A DNA stretch of 64,000 bases from Asanoa hainanensis (GTDB lineage: Bacteria > Actinomycetota > Actinomycetes > Mycobacteriales > Micromonosporaceae): contig NZ_FZPH01000005.1 of assembly GCF_900188485.1 (NCBI RefSeq), positions 372,001-436,000 of the forward strand. The letters are read 5' to 3'. The notes under the pieces were generated by a model, which made no database searches, was not told the origin of the DNA, and saw only the letters and a list, made by a program, of their open reading frames with translations. Shown piece by piece: positions 56,018-64,000 of this stretch. The translations under genes and the position numbers were made by a program. Every line of letters begins with the position of its first letter. Positions within the stretch are counted from its first letter, which is position 1.

Positions 56018-57049
56018 TCAGCTCTGCTGGTATTCGACCGCCGCGAGCCGGCACGGGGTGTGGACGAAGACGTAGTGGGCGCCTTCCGTGTATTCCGCGA
56101 GGTCGGCCCCGACTACTTGACCCACGTAGTGCATCGTGGTCCCGCACTCCGGGCAGGCCGGATAGTTCCAGTCCTGGATCCAGTCCGGCTGGCCGCCAAG
56201 CGTGGAACCCCCCTCGTACCAGGCGCTGGCGGAGTGGGCGCCGCGGGGTTCGCCGATGGTCAGGCGGTTCACGGTGACAGGCTCCGCCGCGACCTGCTCG
56301 GCCAGGTATTCCGGCCGTTTGGTGTGGGCGGCCGACAGCTCGCTGCGGCCGGCCGAGTCGATCGACCAGAACACCGTCCCGTAGCAGTTGCAGAAGTAGC
56401 ACGTCGCCACCTCTAGGCGGCCGGTCCAGCCGGTGGGTGCGAGAACGGCCGCCGCCCTCGGGTCGCTGGGATCCAGGTCCAGCACCGTCCACAGGGAGCT
56501 TTCGCACCACGGGCAGGTGCTGCCTCGCAGTCGCCCGCTGACACTGCCGTCGCGCGGTTGGTCGACCTCGGGCTTCACCGGCTCGACGTCGGTCTCCATG
56601 ACGACCAGCTGGTAGGCGACAGGGGCGCAGACTTCGCGGATGCCCTTGCCAGCGCGAAGCTCCCAGCCGCCCTCCAGCGCGAACCGCGCGGCCGGGTAGC
56701 CGTAGGCGGTCACTCGCGCGCTGTCCCACCGTCGGAAGGCTTCCTCGGCGAGCGTCCCGCCCGCGTACCCGAGAGCGGACAGGTGGCTCACCACCGCGTC
56801 GCCCTTGCCGGAATCGGCTTCAATGCCCGCGTCGATCAGATCGATGAGGCGTGCGCGCACCGTGTCGTCGGCGCCGACGTAGATCGAGGGCACCTCCAGG
56901 ACGCCTCGCTCGAGCAGGCCGGCCAGGTGTGGCGTGAGGGCGGACGGATCCCGCCCCGCGATCCCTTCCAACTCTTCAAGGAGGTCGGCGGCCGCGTCCT
57001 CGTCCGCCTCGGCGTGCCGGCGCAAAAGATCTTCGATCACGACCGGCAC
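56018..57049 (-). CDS. Hypothetical protein with C-terminal zinc-ribbon/DUF1963-like region
   Basis: 343 residues. Residues 1-150 are helical (HEAT-like in feel, LLEELEGIAGRDPSALTPHL). The C-terminal region has GGSTLGGQPDWIQDWNYPAC then PECGTTM and VGQV, the pattern of DUF1963/YwqG-type proteins, with metal-type Cys pairs CPWC, CYFC and CPEC. Function unknown; such proteins often occur with polymorphic toxin immunity sets. First gene of the islet behind tRNA-Gly. Confidence 0.7.
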   Translation of the reverse strand: MPVVIEDLLRRHAEADEDAAADLLEELEGIAGRDPSALTPHLAGLLERGVLEVPSIYVGADDTVRARLIDLIDAGIEADSGKGDAVVSHLSALGYAGGTLAEEAFRRWDSARVTAYGYPAARFALEGGWELRAGKGIREVCAPVAYQLVVMETDVEPVKPEVDQPRDGSVSGRLRGSTCPWCESSLWTVLDLDPSDPRAAAVLAPTGWTGRLEVATCYFCNCYGTVFWSIDSAGRSELSAAHTKRPEYLAEQVAAEPVTVNRLTIGEPRGAHSASAWYEGGSTLGGQPDWIQDWNYPACPECGTTMHYVGQVVGADLAEYTEGAHYVFVHTPCRLAAVEYQQS

Positions 57050-57154
57050 GATAACGGCACCGTGACTGCCATGCAGCCCGCTAGGGCGACCTGGTCCAGC
57101 GGGAGTTGGGGCCGTCGGGGGTCAGTTCCGGGGTGGCTGGCACAATCCGTCGCC

Positions 57155-57511
57155 GTGACCTATGACCTGGCCGTTTGGGACGGCGAACGGCCCTCTGACG
57201 ACGCCGCTGCGGCGAAGGTGTTCGAGGCCCTCTACCGCGAGTACATCGACTCGGACGAGGTACAACCGCCCACCGCGCGGATTCACGCCTACGTCGATGC
57301 CCTGCTCGCCCGCTACCCGGACATGGACGACGACAACGACGACGTCTGCCCTTGGTCCACGGCTCCGCTCATGGACGAGGCCGCCGGACCGCTCGTGTAC
57401 TTCCCGATGCGCTGGAGCATGGCCGACGAGGTGTCCGATTGGGCTGCCCGGCTTGCGGCCGAGCACGGGCTGGTCTGCTTCGACCCTCAGGAGAACACTC
57501 TTCGCCCCTGA
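57155..57511 (+). CDS. Small hypothetical protein of an actinobacterial family
   Basis: 118 residues, starting TYDLAVWDGERPSDD and ending VCFDPQENTL. Contains an acidic block DMDDDNDDVCPW. It resembles small actinobacterial proteins of unknown function sometimes found as immunity-like partners; no toxin is adjacent. GTG at 57155 begins the typical N-terminus. Confidence 0.7.
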   Translation: MTYDLAVWDGERPSDDAAAAKVFEALYREYIDSDEVQPPTARIHAYVDALLARYPDMDDDNDDVCPWSTAPLMDEAAGPLVYFPMRWSMADEVSDWAARLAAEHGLVCFDPQENTLRP

Positions 57512-57557
57512 GGGCGGGACTGCGGCGGGCCCGCTTTGGTCGGGCAGTGCCACTCGA

Positions 57558-57914
57558 CTACGAACCGCGCTCGAGTTCCTCGATTACTCTGTCGAGAAGT
57601 TGGTCAATCCGAACGTATTTTGCTCGCAGAAGTCTGACCAGGATAGCGAGTTGTGCCGGAATTTGGGTGGTGCTTGTGACGGCGCCAAGACTATCCACCT
57701 TCTCAACAACCTCGCCGTTTTTGTTGGCGATTTCCAGCGTCGCCGACAGACTGGACGACCTCACAGTTATCGTCGACTCGGTTGTTGACGTGGAGAAAAC
57801 GAAGTTGTCTTCGCTGACCGATGATCGCCTCATCCTCCAGTCAAGACTGCCGTTCTCCGTGCGACGAATGAGGACGCCGATCAGAGCATCCAATCTCGCA
57901 AATCTGTCAGCCAT
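57558..57914 (-). CDS. Hypothetical protein, second gene of a two-gene unit
   Basis: 118 residues. N-terminal helix, a middle rich in Ser/Thr beta strands (FSTSTTESTITVRSSS), C-terminal basic helix (LAILVRLLRAKYVRID). Not recognised. Its codons are clearly less GC-rich than the neighbours. The start overlaps the stop of the upstream gene by eight bases, so both are one unit, likely a pair. Confidence 0.6.
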   Translation of the reverse strand: MADRFARLDALIGVLIRRTENGSLDWRMRRSSVSEDNFVFSTSTTESTITVRSSSLSATLEIANKNGEVVEKVDSLGAVTSTTQIPAQLAILVRLLRAKYVRIDQLLDRVIEELERGS

Positions 57915-58422
57915 TCTCGCCGCCCCCCGACTTAATACCCTGAGCCGAAGCTACCGCGCTCAGCTCGTCAGTTACAGCAGAAATCGATGTCAGGGCATCC
58001 TTTAACACGGCCAACATATCGACCTCATCCTCGCCAAGCATCAGCGTCCGAGATTCCGCAGCGAGCGTTACGGATTCCTGGATTGAGACCAGAAGCTTTT
58101 CTTTCCCGAGGCTGGTGACATCCAGAAGGCCGCGCAACTGACTGGCCTTTCTGCGCCAAGTCAGCAAGTGGCCGAGCGCGCGTGCACGATCGTTCGCTCG
58201 GATTGCGTCCGCCAGTTCGTCCTCTACCCTTTCGAGCTGCGGCACCAAAGCCAACAGACCACTTCTGCTAATTGCCTCTTGAGACAGTTCGGATGCTTGA
58301 CGAGCGGCTGCGGCTTCGTTGCGCGTCTTCCGTAGTTGCACGAAGGTGATAATAAAGCCCGTGACGAGTCCAGGGACGGCAGTAACGTCGGCGACGCGTC
58401 CCGCAACTTCCCAGGCGTCCAC
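57907..58422 (-). CDS. Membrane-anchored coiled-coil hypothetical protein
   Basis: 171 residues. An N-terminal hydrophobic segment (GLVTGFIITFVQLRKTR, residues about 18-34) is followed by a long helical coiled-coil (RNEAAAARQASELSQEA and LVPQLERVEDELADAI) and a C-terminal helix. Codon use is AT-richer than in flanking genes. GTG at 58422. No family recognised; the pair with the next gene could be a small membrane-linked defence or toxin-antitoxin-like unit, which is only a guess. Confidence 0.6.
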   Translation of the reverse strand: MDAWEVAGRVADVTAVPGLVTGFIITFVQLRKTRNEAAAARQASELSQEAISRSGLLALVPQLERVEDELADAIRANDRARALGHLLTWRRKASQLRGLLDVTSLGKEKLLVSIQESVTLAAESRTLMLGEDEVDMLAVLKDALTSISAVTDELSAVASAQGIKSGGGENG

Positions 58423-58573
58423 GGTCGGTCCTCACCTCGTCCACACACGGACGTCAGTACGTTAACACGGCGCGCGACGCCGAGAACTGCACTCATATTT
58501 GCTGTGAGCGGGAGAATCGGACCACTATCCACCGTACGGGGGATTGCCGAATTAAGCAGGCACGCACGTCATC

Positions 58574-58602
58574 CTTCGAACTGTGCGCGTTCGATTCTCG
58601 TC
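58574..58602 (+). other. Degenerate copy of the tRNA-Gly 3' part (possible old att site)
   Basis: Bases 58583-58602 match 55877-55896 of tRNA-Gly at 18 of 20 positions (T loop GTTCGATTC conserved, flanked by CTTC-AACTG similar to the anticodon side). It lies in the 269-base gap between the coiled-coil gene and the GH114-like gene. It cannot fold to a full tRNA. A remnant of integration at tRNA-Gly is the likely meaning. Confidence 0.55.
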
Positions 58603-58691
58603 AACGGGGATGACGACCAAGCCGCCGAACGTCGTGTTCGGCGGCTCGGCCGGTCACCCACGCCAGGGCCCGCCTCGCCCCAGCTATGTCT

Positions 58692-59390
58692 CTAGATGCG
58701 CGACAGCGCTCGGTCGCTTACGAAGCACGACAGGCCGAACTGGCCCGCTCGGCGGTGCGCGAACTCCGTCAGGCCGTCCGTGTCCGCGTAGTCCAGCGCG
58801 TACAGGTCGACGTCGTACTGCAGCAGTTGCTCCGCGATCTGCGCGTTGTACTCCAGCACGTCCGGCGGCCACGCGTCGTAGCCGTTGTCCGTCCACCTGG
58901 CCGAGAACGACTCGAAGAGGATGCCGTCCACGAACTCCGCCATCCGTGGCAAGAGACCAAAACCGCGGTTCGCCAGCATGTACGACGGTTTCGCCTCCTC
59001 TCGGATCGCCGCGATCAAGGCCAGCAGGTGTGGCAGGTCCTCCGGATACGTCAGCTCCACGTTGAGCGTGTCCAGGAACAGCCCGGTGAAACCCGAAGCC
59101 ATCTCCGCCTTGGCCTGGCCCACGACGTGCTCCACCCAACCCGGGTGTCCGACGTGGACGAACGCGCCTCCCCAGTCCGGGTTGCGCTCTGCCCGCTGCC
59201 ACGGCGCCGGTGGGCCCTGGTCCTCCGACAGCGACAGGTAGCCCATCGGCTCCGTGCCGGCGTCCCGCAGGGTCTTGAGCTCCTCCGCGCTGTAGAACTC
59301 CGACTGGAGGACCACCCGGGGGTAGCGCCGGAGCGCGTCCAGACGCCCGGCGCCGTAGTAGAAGCCGATGGCCTCGTCGTGAGGGATCAT
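58692..59390 (-). CDS. GH114-like (endo-alpha-1,4-polygalactosaminidase-type) protein, no signal peptide
   Basis: 232 residues, TIM-barrel style: YYGAGRLDALRRYPRVVLQS, MGYLSLSEDQG, FTGLFLDTLNVELTY and DGILFESFSARW. The catalytic acidic residues of GH114-like enzymes would be the Asp of LFLDTL and the Glu of LFESF. No export signal, so it may act in the cytosol or not be an active hydrolase. ATGA overlap with the upstream epimerase stop; last gene of the operon. Confidence 0.78.
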   Translation of the reverse strand: MIPHDEAIGFYYGAGRLDALRRYPRVVLQSEFYSAEELKTLRDAGTEPMGYLSLSEDQGPPAPWQRAERNPDWGGAFVHVGHPGWVEHVVGQAKAEMASGFTGLFLDTLNVELTYPEDLPHLLALIAAIREEAKPSYMLANRGFGLLPRMAEFVDGILFESFSARWTDNGYDAWPPDVLEYNAQIAEQLLQYDVDLYALDYADTDGLTEFAHRRAGQFGLSCFVSDRALSRI

Positions 59391-60352
59391 CGCTTCTGCC
59401 AGTCCCGGTACCACGCGATCGTCCGGCGGACACCGTCCTCGAGGTCGACCGCGGGCTGGTAGCCGGTCAGCGAGCGCAGCAGCGAAAGGTCCGGGCAGCG
59501 CCGAGCGACCGAGCCCGCCGGCGCCGGCTCAGGAGACAACGCCCCGTCGTGCGACGTCAACCGCAGCACCAGCTTCGCCAGGTCCGCGATGTTCGTCTCC
59601 TGGCTGTCGTCGCCGATGTGCACGATCTGGCCTACGGCGGCAGGCGAAGCCATCAGCCGCAGCATCGCCTCGACCGCGTCGTCCACGTAGCAGAACGCCC
59701 GGTACTGGTCGGCTCCCCACACCTTGAACGGGTCCTCGCCCGCCATCGCGCGCATCGCCATCTCCGGAATCACGTGGTCGGCGCCCATCCGCGGCCCGTA
59801 CACGTTGTGGAAACGGCCGACCACCGCCGAAAACCCGCGCGCCCCAGCAGCGTGCAGGAAGCCGGCCTCACCGAGGAGCTTGCTGATCGCGTACGCGAAC
59901 CGCGGCTCGGTCACGTCGCGCACCATGACCGGCACGTCCTCCGCCGTCGGCACCGCGACGATGCCGGCGTCGACCCCACCCGCGTACACCTCGCTGGTCG
60001 ACGAGAAGAACACCTTGTCGCCCGGTGCCAGCCAGTCCAGGGCATGCATCGCCACCAGCGTGTTGACCCGGACCGTACGCCACGGGTCGTTCGAGACGTT
60101 GCGGACGCCGACGACCGCGGCCAGCACGTAGATCTGGTCCCAGCCGTGCGGCAACGCCGCCCAGGTGGCCGGCGAGGTCAGATCGGCCGACTGGATGGAG
60201 GCCCCAGGGTGCGCCCGCAGCGCGTCCAGGTCCTTGTCGTCGCGGCCCCGGGAGAAGTCGTCGACGATCGTGACGGTGTGGCCGTCGGCGAGCAGGCGCC
60301 GGGCCAGGTGCAGGCCGATGAAGCCGGCGCCGCCGAGCAGCAGGACGTTCAC
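59387..60352 (-). CDS. NAD-dependent epimerase/dehydratase
   Basis: 321 residues of the extended SDR family: GGAGFIGLHLARRLL (N-terminal Rossmann), FFSSTSEVYAG (catalytic Ser/Thr), YAISK (YxxxK), and PRMGADHVIPEM. GTG at 60352 overlaps the UDP-sugar dehydrogenase stop (GTGA). It should convert an NDP-sugar, following the dehydrogenase; for example a UDP-uronate or UDP-HexNAc epimerase or decarboxylase. Exact reaction not readable. Confidence 0.9.
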   Translation of the reverse strand: MNVLLLGGAGFIGLHLARRLLADGHTVTIVDDFSRGRDDKDLDALRAHPGASIQSADLTSPATWAALPHGWDQIYVLAAVVGVRNVSNDPWRTVRVNTLVAMHALDWLAPGDKVFFSSTSEVYAGGVDAGIVAVPTAEDVPVMVRDVTEPRFAYAISKLLGEAGFLHAAGARGFSAVVGRFHNVYGPRMGADHVIPEMAMRAMAGEDPFKVWGADQYRAFCYVDDAVEAMLRLMASPAAVGQIVHIGDDSQETNIADLAKLVLRLTSHDGALSPEPAPAGSVARRCPDLSLLRSLTGYQPAVDLEDGVRRTIAWYRDWQKR

Positions 60353-61662
60353 GCCGACACCCCCGCGCCGCCGCGGGCGTAGCCGATGCCCGCGTACTGC
60401 ACGCCGGCGGCCGCGATGGCCTCCTCGTCGAGGATCCGCCACGAGTCGTAGATGATCCCCGGGCGGGTGGCGCCCAGCACCGAGTCGATGTTCAGCGCCC
60501 GGTAGTCCGGGTGATCGTTGATGACCAGGACCGCCTCGGACTCGCTGAACGCCTTGTCGAGGCTGACCGGCAGGCCGCCGTACTGGCGGATCACGTCGTC
60601 GGTGACCATCGGGTCGTGGCCGAGGACCGTGAGCCCCGCCTCGGCGAAGACCGGCATCATCGTGGCGATCGGGGTGCCGCGCATGTCGTCGGTGGCCGGC
60701 CAGCCCTTGTAGGCCCAGCCGAGCACCGCCAGCCGCGCGCCCTGCGTCGTGCCCCGGATCGCGCGGATGCGGTCGACGACGGTGGTCGCCACGTGGGTCG
60801 GCAGGAACTCGTTGAGGGCGCGGGCGCGGCCGACCAGGAACGGCTCCCGGTCGCCGGCCGACTCGATCATGATGTACGGGTCCTTGGACAGGCAGCCGCC
60901 GCCGACGTAGCCGGGCTTGGCCAGGTCGGGCCGCGGGTAGTCGAGGTTGGTCGCGCGGATCACCTCGAGCGGGTCGAGGCCGTGCCGCTCCGAGATGAGC
61001 GCGATCTCGTTGCCGAACGAGTAGATGAGGTCGGTGTGGCAGTTGTTCGACAGCTTCACCATCTCGGCGGTCTCCAGGTTGGACACCGGCACGAGGGAGT
61101 TGGCCAGCCCGCCGAAGAACTCGAGGCCCGCGTCGCGGCTGGCGTCGTCGAGGCCGCCGACGACCTGCGGCAGGTCGACGAGCTCCCGCAGCGCCTGGCC
61201 CTGGATCGTGCGCTCCGGCGCCATCACCAGGTGCACGTTGTCACCCCACGCCTCGCGCAGGGCGGGCAGCACGACCCGCCGGGTGGTGCCGACCGGCACC
61301 GTGCTGCGGACGACCACGAGGGTGCCCGGGGCGCACTGCTCGGCGACGAACCGGGCCGAGGCGGCCAGGTTGGTCAGGTTCGGCCGGTGGGTCTGCTCGT
61401 CGACCGGGGTCGAGACGCAGATGACGACGACGTCCACACCGGACTTCGGCAGGTCGGCGGCGACGAAGATGGAGCTGCCCACGTGCTCCTGGAAAGCCTC
61501 GGCCACACCCGGTTCGAAGATGTGGGGCTTGCCTTTGCTGAGCTGGTCGATAACGGTGGGCTGGACGTCGACGCCGTGGACGACGAAGCCCTTGCGGGCG
61601 AGCGCGGCGGTCAGGGTGAGGCCGACATAGCCCATCCCGACGACACCAACAGACGTGGGCAT
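60349..61662 (-). CDS. UDP-sugar 6-dehydrogenase (UDP-glucose/GDP-mannose dehydrogenase family)
   Basis: 437 residues. Rossmann motif GVVGMGYVGLTLTAALARKG, then STPVDEQTH, VRSTVPVGTTR, KLSNNCHTDLIYSFGNEIAL, and the catalytic Cys in YVGGGCLSKDP. Layout and the VAPERTIQG-type region (MAPERTIQGQAL) resemble WecC/UDP-N-acetyl-mannosamine dehydrogenases. It oxidises an NDP-hexose C6 alcohol to a uronate with two NAD. AAGGAG lies upstream of the ATG at 61662. Confidence 0.92.
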   Translation of the reverse strand: MPTSVGVVGMGYVGLTLTAALARKGFVVHGVDVQPTVIDQLSKGKPHIFEPGVAEAFQEHVGSSIFVAADLPKSGVDVVVICVSTPVDEQTHRPNLTNLAASARFVAEQCAPGTLVVVRSTVPVGTTRRVVLPALREAWGDNVHLVMAPERTIQGQALRELVDLPQVVGGLDDASRDAGLEFFGGLANSLVPVSNLETAEMVKLSNNCHTDLIYSFGNEIALISERHGLDPLEVIRATNLDYPRPDLAKPGYVGGGCLSKDPYIMIESAGDREPFLVGRARALNEFLPTHVATTVVDRIRAIRGTTQGARLAVLGWAYKGWPATDDMRGTPIATMMPVFAEAGLTVLGHDPMVTDDVIRQYGGLPVSLDKAFSESEAVLVINDHPDYRALNIDSVLGATRPGIIYDSWRILDEEAIAAAGVQYAGIGYARGGAGVSA

Positions 61663-61682
61663 AACGGTGTAGCTCCTTCGAA

Positions 61683-62642
61683 CTAGGGGCGGTCGAGTTC
61701 GCGGACGGTGACGCAGCCGGCGAATCCTTCGGCGGCGTACCGGTCCTTGGCGGTGCGGATGTTGTCGGCGTCGACGGCGTAGTCGACGGCGAGCACGAGC
61801 TTGCCGGCGGCGCGCAGGGCGCGCGTTTCGGCGAGGTTCCCCGCACACCAGCTCTTGGTGCACGGCTTGTCGGTGGCGAGGAAGAACAGTTCCTCCATGC
61901 CGATTCCGTCGATCGCGGCGGTGTAGCCGCGTTGGTGGCGCAGCTCCGGCGAGTTCTGCGGGAACACACCGAAATCGGCAGAGCGCGCCTTGGCGTACGC
62001 GCTGATCCGGGTGATCAACCCGGCCATTCCGGCGGCCAGGCTCTCCCGGCTGGCACCGGGAACAAGGTCGAGATCGATCTCCTCGTACGCGAGGGGCGTG
62101 TCGAGGTACATGCCGTCGAACCCGGCCTTCAACGCCTGGTCGATGCGGGGCCGGACCGCGATCTCCCACCAGGGCTCTTCCCAGAAGCACACGAAGTGCT
62201 CCTCCGGCCAGTCGTCCCAGCGGTTGAGCACCAGGCCGTTGTCAAGCGTCGCCCGGTATTCCGGTCGGAAGTCCTCGATGCTGCCGATCTCGAAATACGC
62301 GAGCACCCGCTTTCCCGAATCACGGACAGCCTTGATCTCGTCGGCCCGGAAGAAGTCCGACTTGGCGTCCCGGGCCAGGTCGATCACCGCGAGGTCCTGC
62401 GGCGCGGCGGCGACCGCGTCGAGCCCGCCGCCCTTGTATCCCTGGAGCTGGTAGAGCCAGGTCTTGACCGAGGTCCAGGGAGTACGCGCGCGGGTCGCCG
62501 GCAAAGCGTCGACCTTGGCCGGCGTGTCCAGTCCCTGTGTCGAGCACGCGGCGGTCACCTCGGGCTCATCGGCGCACGCCGGCACGGCCGTGATCACCAC
62601 CACGGCTACGCCCAGGCAGGCCAGCATGCGTCGACCCCACAT
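61683..62642 (-). CDS. Secreted GH114-family lipoprotein (endo-alpha-1,4-polygalactosaminidase-like)
   Basis: 319 residues with a signal peptide ending in AVPAC, a plausible lipobox (Cys23), then the GH114 fold: WLYQLQGYKGGGLDAVAAAP, VLAYFEIGSIEDF, FDGMYLDTPLAYE, IDGIGMEELFF and VLAVDYAVD. The acidic YLDTP and MEELF residues match the catalytic positions of the family. GH114 enzymes cut alpha-1,4-linked galactosamine polymers such as Pel. The gene is inside the polysaccharide operon, three bases after the epimerase. Confidence 0.88.
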   Translation of the reverse strand: MWGRRMLACLGVAVVVITAVPACADEPEVTAACSTQGLDTPAKVDALPATRARTPWTSVKTWLYQLQGYKGGGLDAVAAAPQDLAVIDLARDAKSDFFRADEIKAVRDSGKRVLAYFEIGSIEDFRPEYRATLDNGLVLNRWDDWPEEHFVCFWEEPWWEIAVRPRIDQALKAGFDGMYLDTPLAYEEIDLDLVPGASRESLAAGMAGLITRISAYAKARSADFGVFPQNSPELRHQRGYTAAIDGIGMEELFFLATDKPCTKSWCAGNLAETRALRAAGKLVLAVDYAVDADNIRTAKDRYAAEGFAGCVTVRELDRP

Positions 62643-62645
62643 CGG

Positions 62646-63530
62646 TCAACTCCCCCCGACCCCGGTCCACACGTCCCACAGCGAGTCGCCGAGGGAATGC
62701 ACCGGCTGCCAGCCGAGCACGGCCCGCGCGCGGGAGACGTCGCCGAGCATCCAGTTGACGGCGGCCGAGCGGGCCGGGCCGAGACCGCGTTCGCGGAGCT
62801 CGCCCGACCAGCCGGACACCTTCACGAGCAGCTCCACGGCCTCGCGGCTGGTCACCGCGGTGCCGCTGGCCACGTTGAACACCCGGGCCGCCGGGTCGGT
62901 CACGGTCACTGCGGCCGTCACCGCCGCCGCCGCGTCGCGGACGTCGACGAAGTCGCGGTACGCGCCGAGCGCCGCCAGCGTCACGTGGTCGGCGTCGTCG
63001 CGCGCGGCGTCTCGGATCAGGACGGCGGCCCGGCCGAGCAGGTTGTCCGGGTGCATGCCGGCGCCGACCGGGTTGAACACCCGCATCGTGATGCCGTCGA
63101 CCCGGCCCGCGGCGGTGGCCAGGCCGAGCAGGCGGGTCGCGGCCAGGTGGCTCGCGCCGTACTCGCTGACCGGTTCGCACGGGTCGGTCTCGGAGACCGC
63201 GACGCCGTCGGGCACGACGCCGTACTCGGCGGCCGAGCCGAGCCGGACCAGCCGCGCGCCGGGCGCGGCCGCCGCGACGGCCTCGATGAGCTTGGCCGTG
63301 ACCAGCGTGTTGGCCAGCGTAAGGTCGTAGCCGCTGCCGCTGAGCCGGCCGGTGCAGTTCACCACCGCGTCCGGCGCCGACGCGCGCACCAGGTCGGTCA
63401 GCTCGTCGACCCCGGCGGCGACCAGGTCACAGCGCGCGCGGCCCGGGCAGTCGACCGAGGCCACGGCGGCCAGCGCCGCGCGGACCCGGCCGCCGAGGAA
63501 GCCCGACGCGCCGAACAACAGGACCCTCAT
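62646..63530 (-). CDS. NAD-dependent epimerase/dehydratase with altered YxxxK motif
   Basis: 294 residues: [17 protein letters not shown] (Rossmann), [12 protein letters not shown] (Ser/Tyr region), then [13 protein letters not shown]. The last position of YxxxK is His, not Lys, so normal SDR catalysis may be reduced or the motif position changed. ATGA overlap with the nucleotidyltransferase stop. Probably acts on the nucleotide sugar made by that enzyme. Confidence 0.85.
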   Translation of the reverse strand: MRVLLFGASGFLGGRVRAALAAVASVDCPGRARCDLVAAGVDELTDLVRASAPDAVVNCTGRLSGSGYDLTLANTLVTAKLIEAVAAAAPGARLVRLGSAAEYGVVPDGVAVSETDPCEPVSEYGASHLAATRLLGLATAAGRVDGITMRVFNPVGAGMHPDNLLGRAAVLIRDAARDDADHVTLAALGAYRDFVDVRDAAAAVTAAVTVTDPAARVFNVASGTAVTSREAVELLVKVSGWSGELRERGLGPARSAAVNWMLGDVSRARAVLGWQPVHSLGDSLWDVWTGVGGS

Positions 63531-64000
63531 GCGGCCACCCCGGCACGCGTGGGCAGCAGTATCGGCTCGAGCTCGTTGAACGTGCGGTTGGCCTCGTCGT
63601 AGTCCTCGGGCCGACCGATGTCGAGCCAGAAGCCGTCGAACGCGTACGTCGACGGGTAGGAGCCCTGGCCGACCAGGTCGAGGATGAGCTCGTCGAAGCC
63701 GAACGAGAGCCCCGCCGGGTACGGAGCGAGCGTCTGGCGGGACATGCCGTAGACGCCCATGCTCACGGGGTAGTGGTAGCTGGGCTTCTCGGTGAACCCG
63801 ACGATCCGGCCGCTCTCCAGCCCCAGCACGCCGAAGTCGATCTTGACGGTCCGGGTGTACGTCGCCACGGTCAGCGGCGCACCGGACAGCATGTGGTGCT
63901 CCATCAGGTCGCCGTAGTGCAGGTCGGTGAGCACGTCGCCGTTCATCACCAGGAACCGTTCCGGCAGGCGGTCGGTCAGGCCGAACAGCGGCCCGACCGT
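63527..64000 (-). CDS. Sugar-phosphate nucleotidyltransferase, 5' part outside the window
   Basis: About 158 C-terminal residues of an NTP_transferase enzyme. The metal-binding Asp of FLVMNGDVL, the [13 protein letters not shown] and the [17 protein letters not shown] signatures are typical of glucose/mannose-1-phosphate nucleotidyltransferases. The frame stays open to the edge of the window, so the N-terminal GGxGTRL motif is outside. It makes the activated sugar for the operon. Confidence 0.9.
   Translation of the reverse strand, partial: TVGPLFGLTDRLPERFLVMNGDVLTDLHYGDLMEHHMLSGAPLTVATYTRTVKIDFGVLGLESGRIVGFTEKPSYHYPVSMGVYGMSRQTLAPYPAGLSFGFDELILDLVGQGSYPSTYAFDGFWLDIGRPEDYDEANRTFNELEPILLPTRAGVAA

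Noticed and set aside
1-64000. CRISPR array, rRNA genes, insertion sequence or transposase, integrase
   Set aside because: No regular spaced repeats, no rRNA and no transposase or integrase motifs were seen on either strand.

Overview
The window is very GC-rich DNA with many GTG and TTG starts, dense genes and 4-base start/stop overlaps. It carries an actinobacterial core block tig-clpP1-clpP2-clpX and an ileS gene behind a translational T-box leader. Together with spore-former style accessory genes (S-adenosyl methyltransferase of the DUF574 type, TAXI binding protein, STAND NTPases, ThuA/PKD secreted enzyme) this points to a filamentous actinomycete, most likely Micromonosporaceae; the family is an inference from gene content, not a database match.

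Layout. 0-9.7 kb: methyltransferase tail, TetR regulator divergent from a drug-type ABC exporter, GNAT acetyltransferase, B12-binding-type radical SAM protein, UbiA prenyltransferase, VOC protein, a membrane-anchored proline-rich protein, and an iron-sulfur photolyase coupled to an SDR. 9.8-28.6 kb: an accessory region with three STAND NTPases (two membrane-anchored), an LRR protein, a SUKH/LRR protein, a secreted ThuA-sugar dehydrogenase-PKD-CBM6 protein, an orphan membrane histidine kinase and a compact operon NUDIX - radical SAM/SPASM - zinc dehydrogenase - STAND/TPR. 28.6-36.9 kb: AAA ATPase, three-gene ABC exporter with an ArsR-type regulator, T-box-controlled ileS and an acyltransferase. 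37-45.3 kb: hypothetical membrane proteins, a coupled pair sharing an SGGTF motif, DoxX, a beta-helical membrane protein, a methyltransferase, and a wrecked sugar-uptake locus (ROK regulator and permease both beheaded at the same junction, second permease frameshifted).

45.3-51.8 kb: a degenerate tandem repeat, methyltransferase and nitrilase, then the clpX/clpP2/clpP1/tig block with a ClgR-type site before clpP1, and tRNA-Pro. 52-55.8 kb: two-component system converging on a TAXI binding protein. 55.8-58.6 kb: tRNA-Gly followed by a small islet of hypothetical genes closed by a degenerate copy of the tRNA 3' part. 58.7-64 kb: a tightly coupled polysaccharide operon (nucleotidyltransferase, two epimerases, UDP-sugar dehydrogenase, two GH114-like proteins) that runs off the right edge.

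The most interesting points are the SPASM/dehydrogenase/STAND operon, the STAND/SUKH/LRR neighbourhood, the rearranged sugar locus, the tRNA-bounded islet and the paired GH114 genes in the polysaccharide operon.
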